Shown: positions 1 to 11,280 of the stretch, piece by piece | Layout of the letters: each line of letters opens with the position of its first letter | Numbering within the stretch: position 1 is the first letter of the stretch | DNA from: Euglena gracilis | Lineage: Eukaryota; Euglenida; Euglenophyceae; Euglenales | Length of the DNA stretch: 64,000 nucleotides | NCBI GenBank assembly: GCA_039621445.1 | Contig: CP154956.1 | Span: 44,807,291 to 44,871,290, forward strand | Direction: 5' to 3' | Made by a program: the position numbers and the translations under genes | The notes under the pieces: generated by a model | Database searches by the model: none | The model's input: the letters and a program-made list of their open reading frames with translations, nothing else | Told to the model about the DNA's origin: nothing

Positions 1-1036
1 CCATGCCTATTTGAGGCATCTTGCGGAACAGCAAGCTGTCACCGCAGTCGCGTCAATGGTATGGCCTTGCCTTTTCCCGGGTTGTTCCCATTCCAAAGGG
101 CTCCTCCAGTTCCTTCAGTTTCTCACCCCCAAAAGTGTTCACGGGTACCCCCATGGGCACCCGTGAACGGTTCACGATTTCACCCATAGTGGGCATTTTT
201 TGTTTTTTTAAAAAAAACAACAACAAAAAACCCCCCCCAAAAACACTAAAAAAACATCAAAAAACAAAAGGGAAATTTCATTGAGAAAATTCGTTATGAA
301 ACACCCAAACCATAATTTGAATCCACTAAGGGGGAGCACACGGCTGGCCGACGGCTGGCCGACGGCGTGCTCCCCCTAAGTTCAAAAAGTGCCAAAAAAT
401 GGTCAAAAACATCCAAAAATGCAAAAAAAAATGCAATTTTATGACTTTTCCAATTTTTTGTGGGAAGTGTTTTTTTGGCAGAACTGACCCAGAAATGACC
501 GAAAAAAAATGCATTCAAAATTTTTTCCTTTTGCAAAACGTTGTGGGTGTTTTTTTGTTTATTTTTATAAAAAAACCTCTATGCAGCCCTGTTGGAAGTT
601 CCCCCCCCCACATTTTATTTTGACCTGTCCGAAAGTTCCCCCAAACGTTTAGCTGTCCACAACTCATCTTTCGAGACTTTTTCTGATGTGAAACTCCAGA
701 AATCCATGGGAGAAGTTGCCTCCATGGAATAAAGCCATTTTTTAACCATAATTTGCAACCTTTGTGTTTCCTTACCTATATCGTGAAGTGTGCACCTATG
801 TTGCCATTTTCCCAAGTACAGTCGGCAGTTAGGAAATCGCAAAAAATGTTGGTTTGCATATCGGCAAAGAAAAAAAAGCTTAAGTGCAAGATACGCTGCC
901 CAAGTTAAATTCGACCACAAAATTTCGTCATTGTTTGTCTTTCTTTTTTCATTGGCAAAGACCATCAATATATATTATCTATATCGCGATCAATATATTT
1001 TATCTATATTAAAACAAATTAAAAAATAAAAAAAAA
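1..1036. other. Gene-free AT-rich stretch
   Basis: No reading frame here looks like a real protein. Visible structures are a hairpin at about 137-168 (GTTCACGGGTACCC with its inverted copy around CCATGG), a doubled GACGGCTGGCC motif at 340-365, and long A/T runs. The same GTTCAC/GTGAAC palindromic theme recurs at 15848-16206 and around 39070-39215, so this may be a diverged repeat. Confidence 0.6.
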
Positions 1037-1745
1037 ATAGAGGTCCAAGTCCTCTACCTCTATGTCACCTCTATCTCATCCAAAAAGCACTAAAATCCCC
1101 TCCCCAACAAGCAAAAAAAGCACACTCTGACCTCCGATTGGATGGCGGAAGGTTTGCAAGGTCAGAGTGTCCATTACAATTTCCAGAACCGCATTGAGCC
1201 AGAATCAGCGGAACTGGCAGAGGGGTCGGCGTCCACCAGATCTGGATCATGGTGGTGCATATACCCTCACCCCCGGGGGGTCGGCACGCCGTGGCGAGGG
1301 GTCCGGGGGAAGAGGTTCTCATCCCCAAAAAAGCAGGTTGAAATTTACAAACAAAGCAGCTTGGACAACCTTCATTTGCAGAGTGGGCCGAACCAAACAT
1401 GAAAAAAGGGAAACAATTGAAACTCTTCAGCAAGATTTCCAGGCATTTTCATGGTTTTTGGGGGTGGTCTTTTTTCGAGATGGTGCTTGACACTGGCTTG
1501 GAGTTTAAAAGTTTTTAAAAAAAGGCACAGGTTAATCAATCAACAAATCTTGCCCACCCTACTTTCCTCTAAAGCATTGTGCAAAGGAGTGTCTAGAAAC
1601 TTTTGAACACTGGAGACACGCTCAACGGCTGCCTCTGTCATGGGGAAAAAGCTGACATAGAGGTGACATAGAGGGATAGAGGAGGTTGAAAACCCTCTAC
1701 CTCTACCTCTACCTCTACCTCTACCTCTATCCCTCTACCTCTATG
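1037..1745. repeat. Segment bounded by CTCTAC/TAGAGG repeats
   Basis: The left edge (1037-1080) has TAGAGG followed by CTCTACCTCTATG motifs. The right edge (1655-1745) has the same motifs in opposite and direct orientation and ends in a tandem (CTCTAC)n hexamer array at about 1696-1740. The interior holds a G/C-rich block (1260-1310) and no convincing gene. It may be a repeat-bounded mobile segment, but no clean termini could be fixed. Confidence 0.45.
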
Positions 1746-2049
1746 CAGCCTTGCTTCCGACTGGGAAAACTATCAGATAGACATGTAAAGCTCACTCAAC
1801 ACCATTCATCAAAAAATCCACTTCTTTCAGTCCACAAAACATGATGTGTGTTTTGCTTTAACAAAACACACACATTGTGTTTTGTCAATCCACAGAAAAA
1901 CCGTGTGTTTCGATCAAACAAAACAAAAAATGTGTGCTGTGTTCACAATCCACGAAACCACAGATGCTGTGCATTTTTGGGGCAGGCTTCACAAGAAATG
2001 GAAAATGCTCCTTGCAATTCTTTGAGCACCTTGATGAGAGATGACGTAA

Positions 2050-2270
2050 AGTGGAACCCCCACAGTACCCCACAGTACTGTGGGGTACCCCACACTCCCC
2101 CCCCACTGTCACCCCACACTCCCCCCCACACTCCCCCCCCACTGTCACCCCACACGTACCCCCCCACACTCCCCCCCACTGTCACCCCACACTCCCCCCC
2201 ACACTCCCCCCCCACTGTCACCCCACACTTACCCCCCACACTCCCCCCCACTGTCACCCCACACTCCCCA
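2050..2270. repeat. C-rich minisatellite
   Basis: Tandem, imperfect units of about 20-45 bp are built from CCCCACACTCCCCCCCAC and TGTCACC. They are preceded by a palindrome GGGGTACCCCACAGTACTGTGGGGTACC at 2057-2090 (written here only by its arms GGGGTACC and CCACAG). Reading frames through it, such as Pro/His/Thr repeats, are products of the repeat and not genes. The 300 bp upstream (1746-2049) holds only CACAAAACA/TGTGTTTTG inverted motifs. Confidence 0.75.
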
Positions 2271-3640
2271 AACTTCCAAAATATGCACATATGGAAACCA
2301 AAAAAAAATCAAAATGACAAAAAAATGACAAAAGATTTGGTTTCCAATGATTGGAAAGCATTTGTTCAAGGACCCGGGGCCCCCCTCACCTGGCACGAAA
2401 CCGGGAGAACCCCCAAAAATCGTCCGTCTGAAGGCATCATCCGAAAAAAATACTGGCACTTTGCGTTGGAAGTAGATCACTTGGGGACGTCTGGCCTGGC
2501 GCCTTCCAAGTCAAAAAAGCAGCTTGGTCCAAAAAATGAAGGATTTTTCAGACTCAAAATCAATTCCCCCCCCTCAAGGTAAATGGCGCCCCTCTGCGCC
2601 ATGGGACCCCAAAACGGCAACTTTGGGCAGGGGGACACTTTTGGGGGAGGGGCCTTCGGCGCCTTTGGCTTCAAAAGAAATCGGCCAGTTTGCGGAGGGG
2701 TTCCAAGATTTTGGTCACTTTGGCGGGGGGGGGGGGGACACTTTGAGGGGGGTGAGGGTACTTCAAGGATCGAGAAAATTCAGGGGAAACACAACACCTG
2801 CAAATTTTGCCAAAATCAAAAATGAAAATCCCTTGGAAAACACTTTGTGCTCCCCTAGATCAATGCACACACACAACGCACACGCAAGTTCACTTTGGCA
2901 CATGCAGACACAAATACCTCATTATTGTTCAATGATTTGGCCATGGAATGCAAGAAATTGCGCATATTGAATAAACATCAAAGCCAAAAACGTCTGCTAT
3001 GAATAAAAAGGGAATGAGTGAATGCATAAATAGACATTGGAATGAGTGCACAATTCTTTTGATTGCTGTGGAACCTTTGGCACCTTTGTCATCCTGCCCA
3101 ACACGCACAACCCAACAGGGTTAACCCCACAAAAACCTAATGGGCCCCTGATTGCCAAAAAAAAAAACGTGGCGGGGGAGGGGCAAAAAAGGTGGTTCTA
3201 CCATGCCCCCCCCCCGATAGCCGCCCTGTGGTTGAGCTGGGTATGGGACACTATTGGGGGGGGGCATGGTAATGATGAAACACATGAAACTAGTCACCAT
3301 AGAAATCTTATTCTGAAAGCATCTAAGACTTCACGATAAGTGCAGTGGTCATGGCAGTGCAGTAGGCAGTGGCAGTGCAATGGCAATGGTAGTGCACTTC
3401 AACAAGAAGTGAGACAAGTCCCTGACTTTTTTTGATGAAAAACAAAACCAATTTTTTTGACCCTCCTCAAAATGCCCCAAAATACATTGGAAAGTTGATA
3501 TCCAACATTTATTCATCAGATTTTTCTTCTTTCCCACCCCGGAAAATACCCTTTCCGCAATTTTTTTTCAAAAAAGGCCCAAATTTGGCTAGTGCGGGGC
3601 TTAAATTTCCAAAAAAGGGGGGTATGCCATTGATTGGAGG
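2271..3640. other. Gene-free C/G-run-rich stretch
   Basis: No supported gene. A TTTGAGGGGGGTGAGGGTA motif at about 2741-2760 matches the right terminus of the TA-flanked MITE at 13315-13530, but no partner left end was found nearby, so it is a solo or truncated copy. A short GGCAGTGCA/GCAGTGG run sits near 3340-3400. Confidence 0.5.
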
Positions 3641-5660
3641 TCGGGCCGACCAGGTCGGCCCGACCTCCAATGTTGGGCTCCGACCTCCATGGTTGGTCCG
3701 ACCATGGTTGGCCCGACCTCCGGGATCGTCATGGCCAATCATCTGCACTGAGTCTATTTGGGGGGGGGTGCTTAACTCCCAGCGAAGCCCGGTTTTCGGC
3801 CCACAAGCGCGGAAGTCTTCCGACTCGGCTGTTTTCAGCCATATTTTTGCAAAAAAACCATGTTTTTGTGCCTCCTGGACCGAGAAAAACTGTTGTCAAG
3901 CCAAAAACGAGCGATTTTTTGACCCCCCGGCGCCCCGTTGTTTTTTTTTTGACCCGAAACCCATGCATTTTGGCCAAGCCCGGCCGGGCCGGGCCGGGCC
4001 GGGCTGGGCAAGGCCGGGCCACTGGGCTAGTGGGCAGCTGCTGGGCCGTGCTGGAGGTTGGGCCAGGCCGCTAGGCTACCGGTCTGGGCGAGCCACATTG
4101 CCTCCAAATGCCTCAAACATCTGATGCAGCATGGCACCATCACACATGTAAAGAGCTCAGCACTGGGCTGGACCCCCCACCTGGGGACTGGAGGCACCGG
4201 TGCAAAGCACCAGATATTTTGGGAAATGCCCCAAGTCAGCCCGGTATTCCCCTCAATTTACAAAAACAAAGACAATTCTCACAAGATTACAAATCACCGA
4301 TATACAAAATTTGATTCAGTAAGTTTGACTCAAAATGGATGGAAACACATTGGAATGACCTTGAAACTGCCAAAAAAAAGCCCCATAGGCAAAAAAGTGT
4401 AATTCTGTTTGTGTGTGCAGGGCAAGGATTGCCACGGGTAACCGCCCAATGAACTTAGTCAGCCTACGGCCTCCTGCGGGGGGGGGGGGTCGTGCTCCGG
4501 CTCCGTGCGGATGATTGGCTATGACGATCCCAGAGGTCGTACCGACCATGGTCGGGCCGACCTAGGTCGGGCCGACCGTTGGCTATGGCTTATCGACCAT
4601 TGGAGGTTGGGCCGACCTGGTCGGCCCGACCTCCAATCAACCGAATTCCCCCCCCCCTGTTTTGGAAACGTAAACCCCCCCTCTCAAAATTTGATTCGGC
4701 AAATTTGACTCAAAAAGGATGGAAACACATTGGAATCACCTTGAAACTGTCAAAAAGCATCCCCTATGGAAAAAAAATTGAAAAACGCGAACTTAGTCGG
4801 CCTATGGCCTCCTCCGGGGGAGGGCTGCCCCCCCCCCGGACCCCCCGCCTAAAATAACAAAATCCTCTTGTGTGTGCATGCCCCCCCCGGACCCCCCCGC
4901 CTAAAATTTCAAAATCCTCTTGTGCGTGCAAGGCAAGGATGGCCAAAACGCGCCCCCCAACAAACTCCCTTTGTGCTAACTTAGTCGGCCTACGGCCTCC
5001 TCCGGGGGGGGGGGGGGGGGCGGCCGCCCCCCGGCCCCCCAAAATAACAAAATCCCCTTGTGTGTGCAAGACAAGGATGGCCAAAACGCGCCCCCCACAA
5101 AATCCTTTTGTGTGCACCCAGGTAGGTAAAATAGTCCATCTGTATGTTCCACGGGGTTTGGCCAAGGGTTTTTATGCTTCTGAAATGGAAAACCATGGAG
5201 GTCGTTTCTACCGACCATATGGTTGGCCCGACCTCCAATATGGTCGGCCCGACCTCCAAATGGTCGGCCCGACCATAATGGTCGGTAACAACAGGTCGGG
5301 CCGACCATGGTCGGCCCAACCTATACCGACCTATAGTCAAAATTCCTTTGAAAATTTTGAAAAAGGGGGGGGTAATGCGGTTCATTGGCTAGTCGGGCCG
5401 ACCTCCAGTGGTCGAGCCGACCTAGGTCGGTACGACCTCCAGGATCGTCAAAGCCAATCATCCGCCCGGGGCCGGGGGGCTCCCACCCCCGGACCCCCCT
5501 GCCCAAAATAACAAAATCCCCTTGTGTGTGCAAGGCAAGGATGGCCAAAACGCACACTCCTAATGAACTTAGTCGGCCTACGGCCTCCTCCGGGGGGGCT
5601 GGCCCCGAGCGGATGATTGGCTATGACGATCCTGGAGGTCGTACCGACCAGGGTTGGAAT
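3641..5660. repeat. Cluster of GGTCGGCCCGACC palindromic modules
   Basis: The 13-bp palindrome GGTCGGGCCGACC or GGTCGGCCCGACC and half-sites GACCTCCAAT occur many times (about 3645-3720, 4545-4635, 5190-5470). They are interleaved with three recurring blocks: AAATTTGATTC..GGATGGAAACACATTGG (4312-4370, 4684-4745), AACTTAGTCGGCCTAC plus CTCCTCCGGGG (about 4449, 4792, 4978, 5568), and CAAAATAACAAAATCC..GGATGGCCAAAACGCGC (about 4853, 4905, 5040, 5505). A GCCGGGCC run sits at 3975-4020. No gene is seen. Confidence 0.75.
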
Positions 5661-5775
5661 TAAAACATCCCGGAAGAGTTAAATACGTTTAAACATTTTA
5701 AACTAGATTTAAACAGTTTTGATCGATTCAGGTCGCGAAAGGGAACGTCATTCCTAACTCCTATGGCCTTCCCTA

Positions 5776-6504
5776 TTGTTTTTATCCTTTAACAGCACAA
5801 TGCCTGGTGGAAGACCGGCACATGGTATTTGGCATTACTTCATAAAACATCAAGTATTTGATGGACGTACCCGTGCCTCTTGCAAGGGGTGCGACGTTGA
5901 GATGGCCCCCCTGGTCCAGCGGATGTGGAACCATGCACAACGGTGCAGACGTGCTGGATTGACAGAAGAAGTATCATCATCTTCGTCTTCGGTAGAAGAG
6001 CCGGTGCTGGAGATTGAAGAACCCCCAAGGAAACGGCCGACGCTCCAACAGCCGGTCGTTACCGACAACGAGACGAAGCAGGCGTTGGACGAACAGTTGT
6101 GCCCGTTCGTGGTGGCTGCAAATTTGCCGTTCAGCTGTGTGAACCACCCAGAATTCCGCCGTTTCATGGCCATGTGCAGGCCTGGTTACAAGCCAGCAGA
6201 ACGCCATTCCCTCAGTGGTGATTTATTGGACCGGATTTTTATCAAACAATTCAATGTTTTGAACTCTCGGCTGAAAAGGAAGTTTGCAACCCTGCAGATG
6301 GATGGATGGACGGGCCCTTCAAATGACCCAACGTTGGTGACAAGCATTCAAGTTGAGGGGGCCTGCTACCTTTTGTCCGCGGAGGACACCACTGGTCAAC
6401 CACACACTGCGGAATGGCTGGCCCAGAAGAAACCGGCCCAGAAACTTTTTGAAGCCATTGAACTTGCCTAGAAGGAGCTGGAGTGCCGTGTCATTGCTGT
6501 GACC
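5776..6504 (+). pseudogene. hAT-type transposase, first exon (BED finger plus DUF659-like part)
   Basis: The frame opens at ATG 5776; a second ATG at 5800 (MPGGRP) is the likelier start. Early residues contain a BED-type zinc finger pattern (HYF, CKGC, then HAQRC). They are followed by an acidic/Ser linker, a KRP-rich segment, and a block (LPFSCVNHPEFRRFM, ATLQMDGWTG) characteristic of the DUF659 region of hAT transposases. A TAG at 6469-6471 interrupts the frame, but the same frame stays open and hAT-like to 6504 (ECRVIAVTT). There a nonconventional intron is inferred, because the next conserved block (DSASNM) starts at 7322. With one in-frame stop and a decayed 3' half, this copy is probably inactive. 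Confidence 0.72.
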
Positions 6505-6523
6505 ACAACCCATGTCTTTGCTT

Positions 6524-7252
6524 ACCATGCCCCCCCCCCAAGCTATTCCCGTCCCCGGGACCCTTTACGGCCCAATGGGAACAGTACGGGGGGGAACAGC
6601 TCGGGGGGGGGGGGGGGACCTAGGTCCCCCCCCCGAGCTTTTCCCATACCCGACCCTCGGGCAACCCAAAAGAGGTCATTTTTGGCAACTTTTTTGGATG
6701 TTCGCAAAAAATGGTCAATTTTGAGCACATTTGCCCAAAAGTGATTTTTGAATATGGTCAAAAAACGTCGATTTTTGACCACTTTTTTGGGAAGTTCTTT
6801 GTAAAAAGTGCTATGACAGTGAGCTACCCTCACCCCCCCCTATTTGGCTAATGGCCGGGCTCCTTCAGACCCCCCATTAGCCAATTAGGGGGGGGGGGGC
6901 TCGAGGACCCTGACCCCATAATTTTTGACGTGTGCAAAATTGGTCGATTCTTTGTGCATTTTTGGATTGGTCATGACTTTTTCTTATCCGGCAATTTTTA
7001 ACATTTTCAAAACGGACGTTTTTGGAGGTTTTCTGAGCCCTTGCCGAAATTGGCCAAAGTTGGCCAAGGGAACGTCCATTGGCCAATTGGGCTAACCCCC
7101 CCCCCTAATTGGCTAATGGACCTCCCTTAAGGACCCCCCAATTAGCCAATTAGGGGGGGGGGCCAATTAGGGGGGGGTGAGGGTATACCCGTCCCCCCTA
7201 TGGGAATAGCTCGGGGGGGGGGGGAACAGCTCGGGGGGGGGGGGGGCCGGGT
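6524..7252. mobile_element. C-rich MITE, copy 1, interrupted
   Basis: The left end, TACCATGCCCCCCCC then CTATTCCCGTCCCCGG, matches the element at 9411-9768 nearly base for base. The right end is GGGAATAGCTCGGGG, AACAGCTCGG, a G run and CCGGGTAA. Internal shared sequence includes TTTTTTGGGAAGTTCTTTG and GTGCTATGACAGTGAGCTA (6783-6826). A second element (6827-7183) has inserted into it. It encodes no protein. Confidence 0.7.
6827..7183. mobile_element. Nested TA-flanked MITE with CCCTCACCCC termini
   Basis: Terminal inverted repeat CCCTCACCCCCCCC at 6827 and GGGGGGGTGAGGG ending 7183, flanked by TA at 6825-6826 and 7184-7185. Internal inverted copies of AATTGGCTAATGG next to C or G runs occur at 6843-6895 and 7095-7160. 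The same termini and TA flanks occur at 13315-13530, so this is a family. The TA duplication suggests mobilisation by a mariner/Tc1-like transposase, which is inference. Confidence 0.72.
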
Positions 7253-7321
7253 AATCCTGTTGAAGTGCATGGATATGCAAACCAAACCCCGCCTCGTGCT
7301 GTGGAGCAAAGGCAGGGCATT

Positions 7322-7396
7322 GATTCAGCTTCTAACATGAAGAGGATGAAAGAGTTGGTCCAAGAACAACGACCTGACTTGCTTTTCTTCCCCTGC
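7322..7396 (+). pseudogene. hAT-type transposase, second exon
   Basis: Twenty-five codons beginning DSASNMKRMKELVQ and ending LLFFPC. In hAT transposases a D-x-A-S-N-M stretch (here DSASNM) follows DUF659 and precedes a C-T-A-H-W block. The exon ends in phase 0 at TGC (7394-7396). The next exon begins ACC GCA CAC TGG, restoring C-T-A-H-W. Both flanking introns are of the nonconventional type. Confidence 0.7.
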
Positions 7397-7466
7397 ACAC
7401 AGGTCCTGTTCAACAAAGAATGTTGCTCCACACTGTTGTGCCGTTGTATAATCAGGGCCTGATGCC
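7397..7466 (+). other. 70-nt nonconventional intron in the hAT gene
   Basis: The intron starts ACA then CAG (CAG at +4 to +6) and ends CTGATGCC (CTG at -8 to -6). CAGGTCC near the 5' end pairs with GGGCCTG near the 3' end with one G-U. GCACAC occurs at both junctions, so the exact cut is ambiguous in sequence, but only this choice restores the conserved C-T-A-H-W-L-H-L motif. A GT-AG alternative (GTCCTG..ATCAG) would leave extra residues. Confidence 0.75.
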
Positions 7467-7893
7467 ACCGCACACTGGTTACATCTGGCAGCGAAGGATG
7501 TGAGCGAGGATGTGACGGCTTTGGAGAAGGTGAAGGCCATCCTTCGTTGGTTTGCGTACAATCATCGTGCGCATGCTGTATTGCGAGTGAAAGGATCTGG
7601 GCAGACAAATGCCTCTGGCTGCTTTTGAAATGGTGTTTGCCCAGCTGTCGTCTGAATGCTCCTCCTTTGCCGAACGACACCAGGTGGTGCACGGTTTTCA
7701 AGGCATTAGAATATTACAACGCGCACTGGGGAAACTTGGTTGAAATTTCCGCGGCCCATTTGAAGCCTGGTGAAGTAGTCCGAAGAAGAGAGAGCAGCAG
7801 AAGACCTGTTGGCAATGTTGGGCCCTATCTCAAGAAATTTGATGTATGCTCAGGGGGACTACTACACAGTATGCAGGGCTCGTACAAAAACTG
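7467..7893 (+). pseudogene. hAT-type transposase, third part, frameshifted
   Basis: Begins TAHWLHLAAKDVSEDV, the block after the intron in hAT proteins. The frame runs to a TGA near 7628. A second frame then takes over with PNDTRWCTVFKALEYY (about 7675-7725), the N-x-T-R-W motif of hAT catalytic domains, ending at 7892. Either an unrecognised intron or an indel lies between about 7600 and 7670. Confidence 0.55.
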
Positions 7894-8008
7894 ACTGTGT
7901 GTTGTCATGCCTGGCTTCTTGGAAATGGTCCTCCTGAATTGGTCACTTGACATAATTTGATGTGGTCATTGCGCGCATTTGCGCAAATAAAATAAATGTG
8001 AAAAATGA

Positions 8009-9330
8009 TTGCAGGTGCGGAGTGCCACCCCCCCCCAGTTCGTGCGAGCCCTGCACCCAGCGGACGCTGTGGCGAGCTGGATCGAGATCCTGGCACAGTT
8101 CCCGAAAGCGTTCAAGGCTGCATACAGGAAAATCGTGGAGCGGTCCACTTTGGTGATGGGGAACGAGACGTTCCTTGCGGCCTACCAGGGATTTTTTTGC
8201 TCCCTCCAGAGGTTTTTTTTTAGTCCTGAATCTCACTCAGTCGTGGACCAGGCAATTGCCAATGACCGACCCCCCACCGGGGGGGGGGGGGGTGGGTGAC
8301 TGGTTTTTTTCAGAGTGACTGGCTGGTTTTTTGAAAATGAGTGACTGACTGGTTTTTAAAAAAGTGGAGTGACCCCCCCCTGCTGCTAAAAAAAAACCCC
8401 AACCCCCTCCCACGGCGCCCCCCCCCCCCTACTTGGAAAAAAAGAACCCTGCCGCATACCTATTTCATCACTCGTACAACGTGGTAAATCTCACCCTGGA
8501 GGAAGTGGTGAAGGCGTCAGTGTATGCACGCAGCCGGGGGGTGGATGAAGCTGACATCTCCCGCTACTTGGCGAAGTGCAGTCCCTTTGAGCCTGCCCAG
8601 CGTTTACAGAGACTGAGGGTTTTTGGTCATTTCAGTGTTGGGTTAGGGGTTTTTTTTATTACTTTATTTTTCATACTTTTCAGTCTTTTTCTTCACGGGA
8701 CAGTGAGTGGGTCACCTGCCCCCCCCCCTGTCACCAGTTGGCTGGATAACTTCATTTATCACCATTTCAGTTGGTTTTTTTCTAACGGGACAGCGACCCA
8801 CTCTGCCCCCCCCCCAGATGAACGCTGCCACTGTGCTCTTTGAGCAGTCGGTGAACGAGGTCACGTGGTGGGAAGCTGGCCGGCTAGAGAGCTTTGTGTT
8901 TCAGTCTTTTCGGTGTTTTTTTTTCCACGAGACAGTGAGCGGGTCAGCTCCCCCCCCCCATCGGTTGGCCCAACCCCTCCCGGTAGGATTGGAAAGTGCA
9001 TTTTTTAATTGTTTTTATTTTTTAATGTTCATTTTTACGGGAAAGTGAATGGGTCACCTGCCCCCCCCCCCATCGGTTGGCCCCTCTCTCCCTTTTTCCT
9101 CGACCCAGCCCAGCCCAGCCCGCTCCAGCCCCGGCCCCCCCCCTCCCCCCACCCCCGGGGGGGGGGGGGGTCCTTAAGAAATTCCCTGCCCTCCACGTCT
9201 TAAAACTATAATGGACGGCGTGGATTTCCACCTGCTCTCTGCGACCTCTGCCTGCGGTTACATCAGTGCGCAGGAGCCAGCTGTGGGGTGGAGAGGCAAT
9301 TGTCCACGACGAGGTTAACCTGCGGTGCGC
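8009..9330 (+). pseudogene. Possible 3' remnants of the hAT transposase, C-run interrupted
   Basis: Short open blocks have protein-like composition: about 8035-8200 (ALHPADAVASWIEIL), 8433-8620 (NPAAYLF.., LTLEEVVKASVYA) and 8815-8890 (ending VTWWEAGRLE, recalling the W-W motif of hAT C-terminal dimerisation domains). Between them a roughly 30-bp sequence, ACGGGACAGTGAGTGGGTC then a C run, recurs at about 8694, 8784, 8927 and 9038. The assignment rests on position and on the W-W motif only. Confidence 0.3.
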
Positions 9331-9410
9331 AGGGCCCACTTCAAAGTGGCCGCTTCTAACCCCCTTCCGTCCGGGTCATCTCCATCACAGTCGTGGGGAT
9401 TAACTGAGTT

Positions 9411-9768
9411 ACCATGCCCCCCCCCCCCGAACTATTCCCGTCCCCGGAACCCTTTGCGGCCCAATGGGAACAGTGCAGGAGGGGGACAGCTCAGGGGGGA
9501 CCAGGTCGCCCAACTGAGCTGTCCCCATACCCGAACCTCGAGCAGCCCATAAGGGGTCATTTTGGCAACTTTTTGGATGTTTGCAAAAAAAAAGTCAATT
9601 TTATGCACATTTGCCAAAAATGAATTCTTGAAAACGTCCCAAAAACGTCGCTTTTGAGCACTTTTTTTTGGGAAGTTCTTTGTGAAAAGTGCTATGACAG
9701 TGAGCTATTCCAGTCCTCCCCATGGGAATAGCTCGGGGGGAACAGCTCGGGGGGGGGGGGGGCATGGT
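9411..9768. mobile_element. C-rich MITE, copy 2, uninterrupted
   Basis: TIR ACCATGCCCCCCCC at 9411 and GGGGGGCATGGT ending 9768. Interior features are CTATTCCCGTCCCCGG, an AACAGTGCAGGAGGG segment, and GAAGTTCTTTGTGAAAAG..GCTATGACAGTGAGCTA. It is 358 bp and non-coding. It corresponds to the element at 6524-7252 minus that copy's nested insertion, which fixes both the boundaries of this family and the order of insertion. Confidence 0.75.
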
Positions 9769-9772
9769 GATA

Positions 9773-10450
9773 TGGTAATATACATGGCTGCAAGGATATT
9801 TGTTATTTGGTTGTGAGGTGCATATGCATAAACATTTTGAAGGTAAATTGGGTGTATTAACACCGCCTCTTGGGTTCTTCAGTGTAACATTCTTCTTCTT
9901 CTTCTTCTTCTTCTTCTTCTTCTTCTTCTTCTTCTATCTTTGCACTCGTCTCTGAAAACGGCATTTTGCAACGGAAATCTGAATATTTTAAACACTTTTG
10001 AAAATTTGATCTCGGCATTAGAGGCCCCCAAAAATTCATGTGTTTCTGAATCAAACATTGGTCAAACATTGAAAATTCAAAGTCGACAACGTCAAAAAAA
10101 AAAGTGGTAATTGGAGGCAGATTTGACAACTACCAGTGTAGGGTGCGATGCGGGTCAAGCATTGACATTACCAGGATAATCCACAGGCATGAGGCAAACA
10201 AAAAAACTGAAAATAGGAAAAGAAGAAAAACCTCACCAGTCCCACACTCCACGGGGGCTCAACAAAAATGTCTATGGGGGCCTAAATACCTCGTCCATTG
10301 GGGATCAATAATTGTGTCCGGGGGGTCTCCGGAAGGTAGGAGACCTTCCGGAGAACAAGGGACAACAAAATTTGTCCGGGAGGGATCTTCATTTTGTCCA
10401 AAATTCCCTACTTGGGTGTCCGCTAGCTGTAAGCATGGTATGCCCCCCGC
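9773..10450. other. Gene-free stretch with (TTC)n microsatellite
   Basis: A (TTC)n run occupies about 9889-9935. A CCGGGGGGTCTCCGGAAGG-type inverted repeat lies at 10317-10350. No gene is seen; poly-Glu frames on the minus strand come from the TTC run. Confidence 0.6.
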
Positions 10451-10451
10451 C

Positions 10452-11160
10452 CAAAATAACAAAGTCCCCGTTTGTGTGCAAGGCAAGGATGGCCAAAACG
10501 CGCACCCCTAATGAAACTGAGTCGGCCTACATGTGAATGGGTAACATTGCCCCTCTGTATGTTCCACATGGTTTGGCCAAGGGTTTTCATGCTTCTGAAA
10601 TGGAAAACCATGGAGGTCGTTTCTACCGACCATATGGTTGGCCCGACCTCCAATATGGTTGGCCCGACCTCCAATTGGAGGTCGGCCCGACCAAAATGGT
10701 CGGTAACAAACAGGTCGGGCCGACCATGGTGGCCCGACCTATGGTAAAAATTCCTTAGAAAAAGGGGGGAAAGGGGGGGGGTAATGCGGTTCATTGGCTA
10801 TGGAGGCTGGGCGCGGGGGGGGGTGGGGGGGGGGGGGGGCGAGCGGCCGCGGGGGGGGGGGAAGGGGGGTCCGAATGGTCCGCGCGGGTGGCGCGCGGCC
10901 CATTTTCGGGTCCAAAAAGTGGTCATTTTTGGCCATTTTTGGGCCATTTTTGCTCAAAAAAAAATGCTTTTTTCTTGGCTATGCTAGGCATAGTGGGGGA
11001 AGGGGGGGGTTGGGGGGCGAGCGGGGGGGGGGAGGGGGGGTCCCGGACCCCCCCCCCCCCGGCGGCGCGCCTAGCCTCCTATGCTTATCGACCTCCAATG
11101 GTCGGCCACGGTCGGCACCAGGATACAATTAAAAACAGGTCGTTTTAAAATACCGATTTA
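10452..11160. repeat. Second copy of the palindromic module, plus G-run block
   Basis: 10452-10801 is a near-copy of 5040-5395. It shares ATGTTCCAC..GGTTTGGCCAAGGG, CTTCTGAAATGGAAAACC, several GGTCGGCCCGACC palindromes and TAATGCGGTTCATTGGCTA. 10800-11070 is G/C-run DNA with CGAGCG motifs. No gene is seen. Confidence 0.7.
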
Positions 11161-11280
11161 AATCAGTTTAAAACACCCGAGCCCCAGAGACGTATATAAA
11201 ACAGCCGGCACACGTCGTCAATGACCCGTATTAAAAACGTGTTCAGCCCGCCAAATGCCTGCCCTGAAATTCGTGGTCAT

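Larger units (their letters stand above)
6505..7321 (+). other. Inferred nonconventional intron in the hAT gene, filled by MITEs
   Basis: Splicing from 6504 to 7322 joins ..VTT to DSASNM, the usual hAT order. The intron ends can pair: CCCATGTCTTTGC at 6509-6521 against GCAAAGGCAGGG at 7306-7317, with one bulged A and one G-U pair. There is no GT-AG. Almost all of the interior is two nested C-rich MITEs, so the ancestral intron was only about 90 nt. Confidence 0.6.

Noticed and set aside
3432-4124. 230-codon plus-strand frame
   Set aside because: Runs through the GGTCGGCCCGACC and GCCGGGCC repeats; composition follows the repeats.
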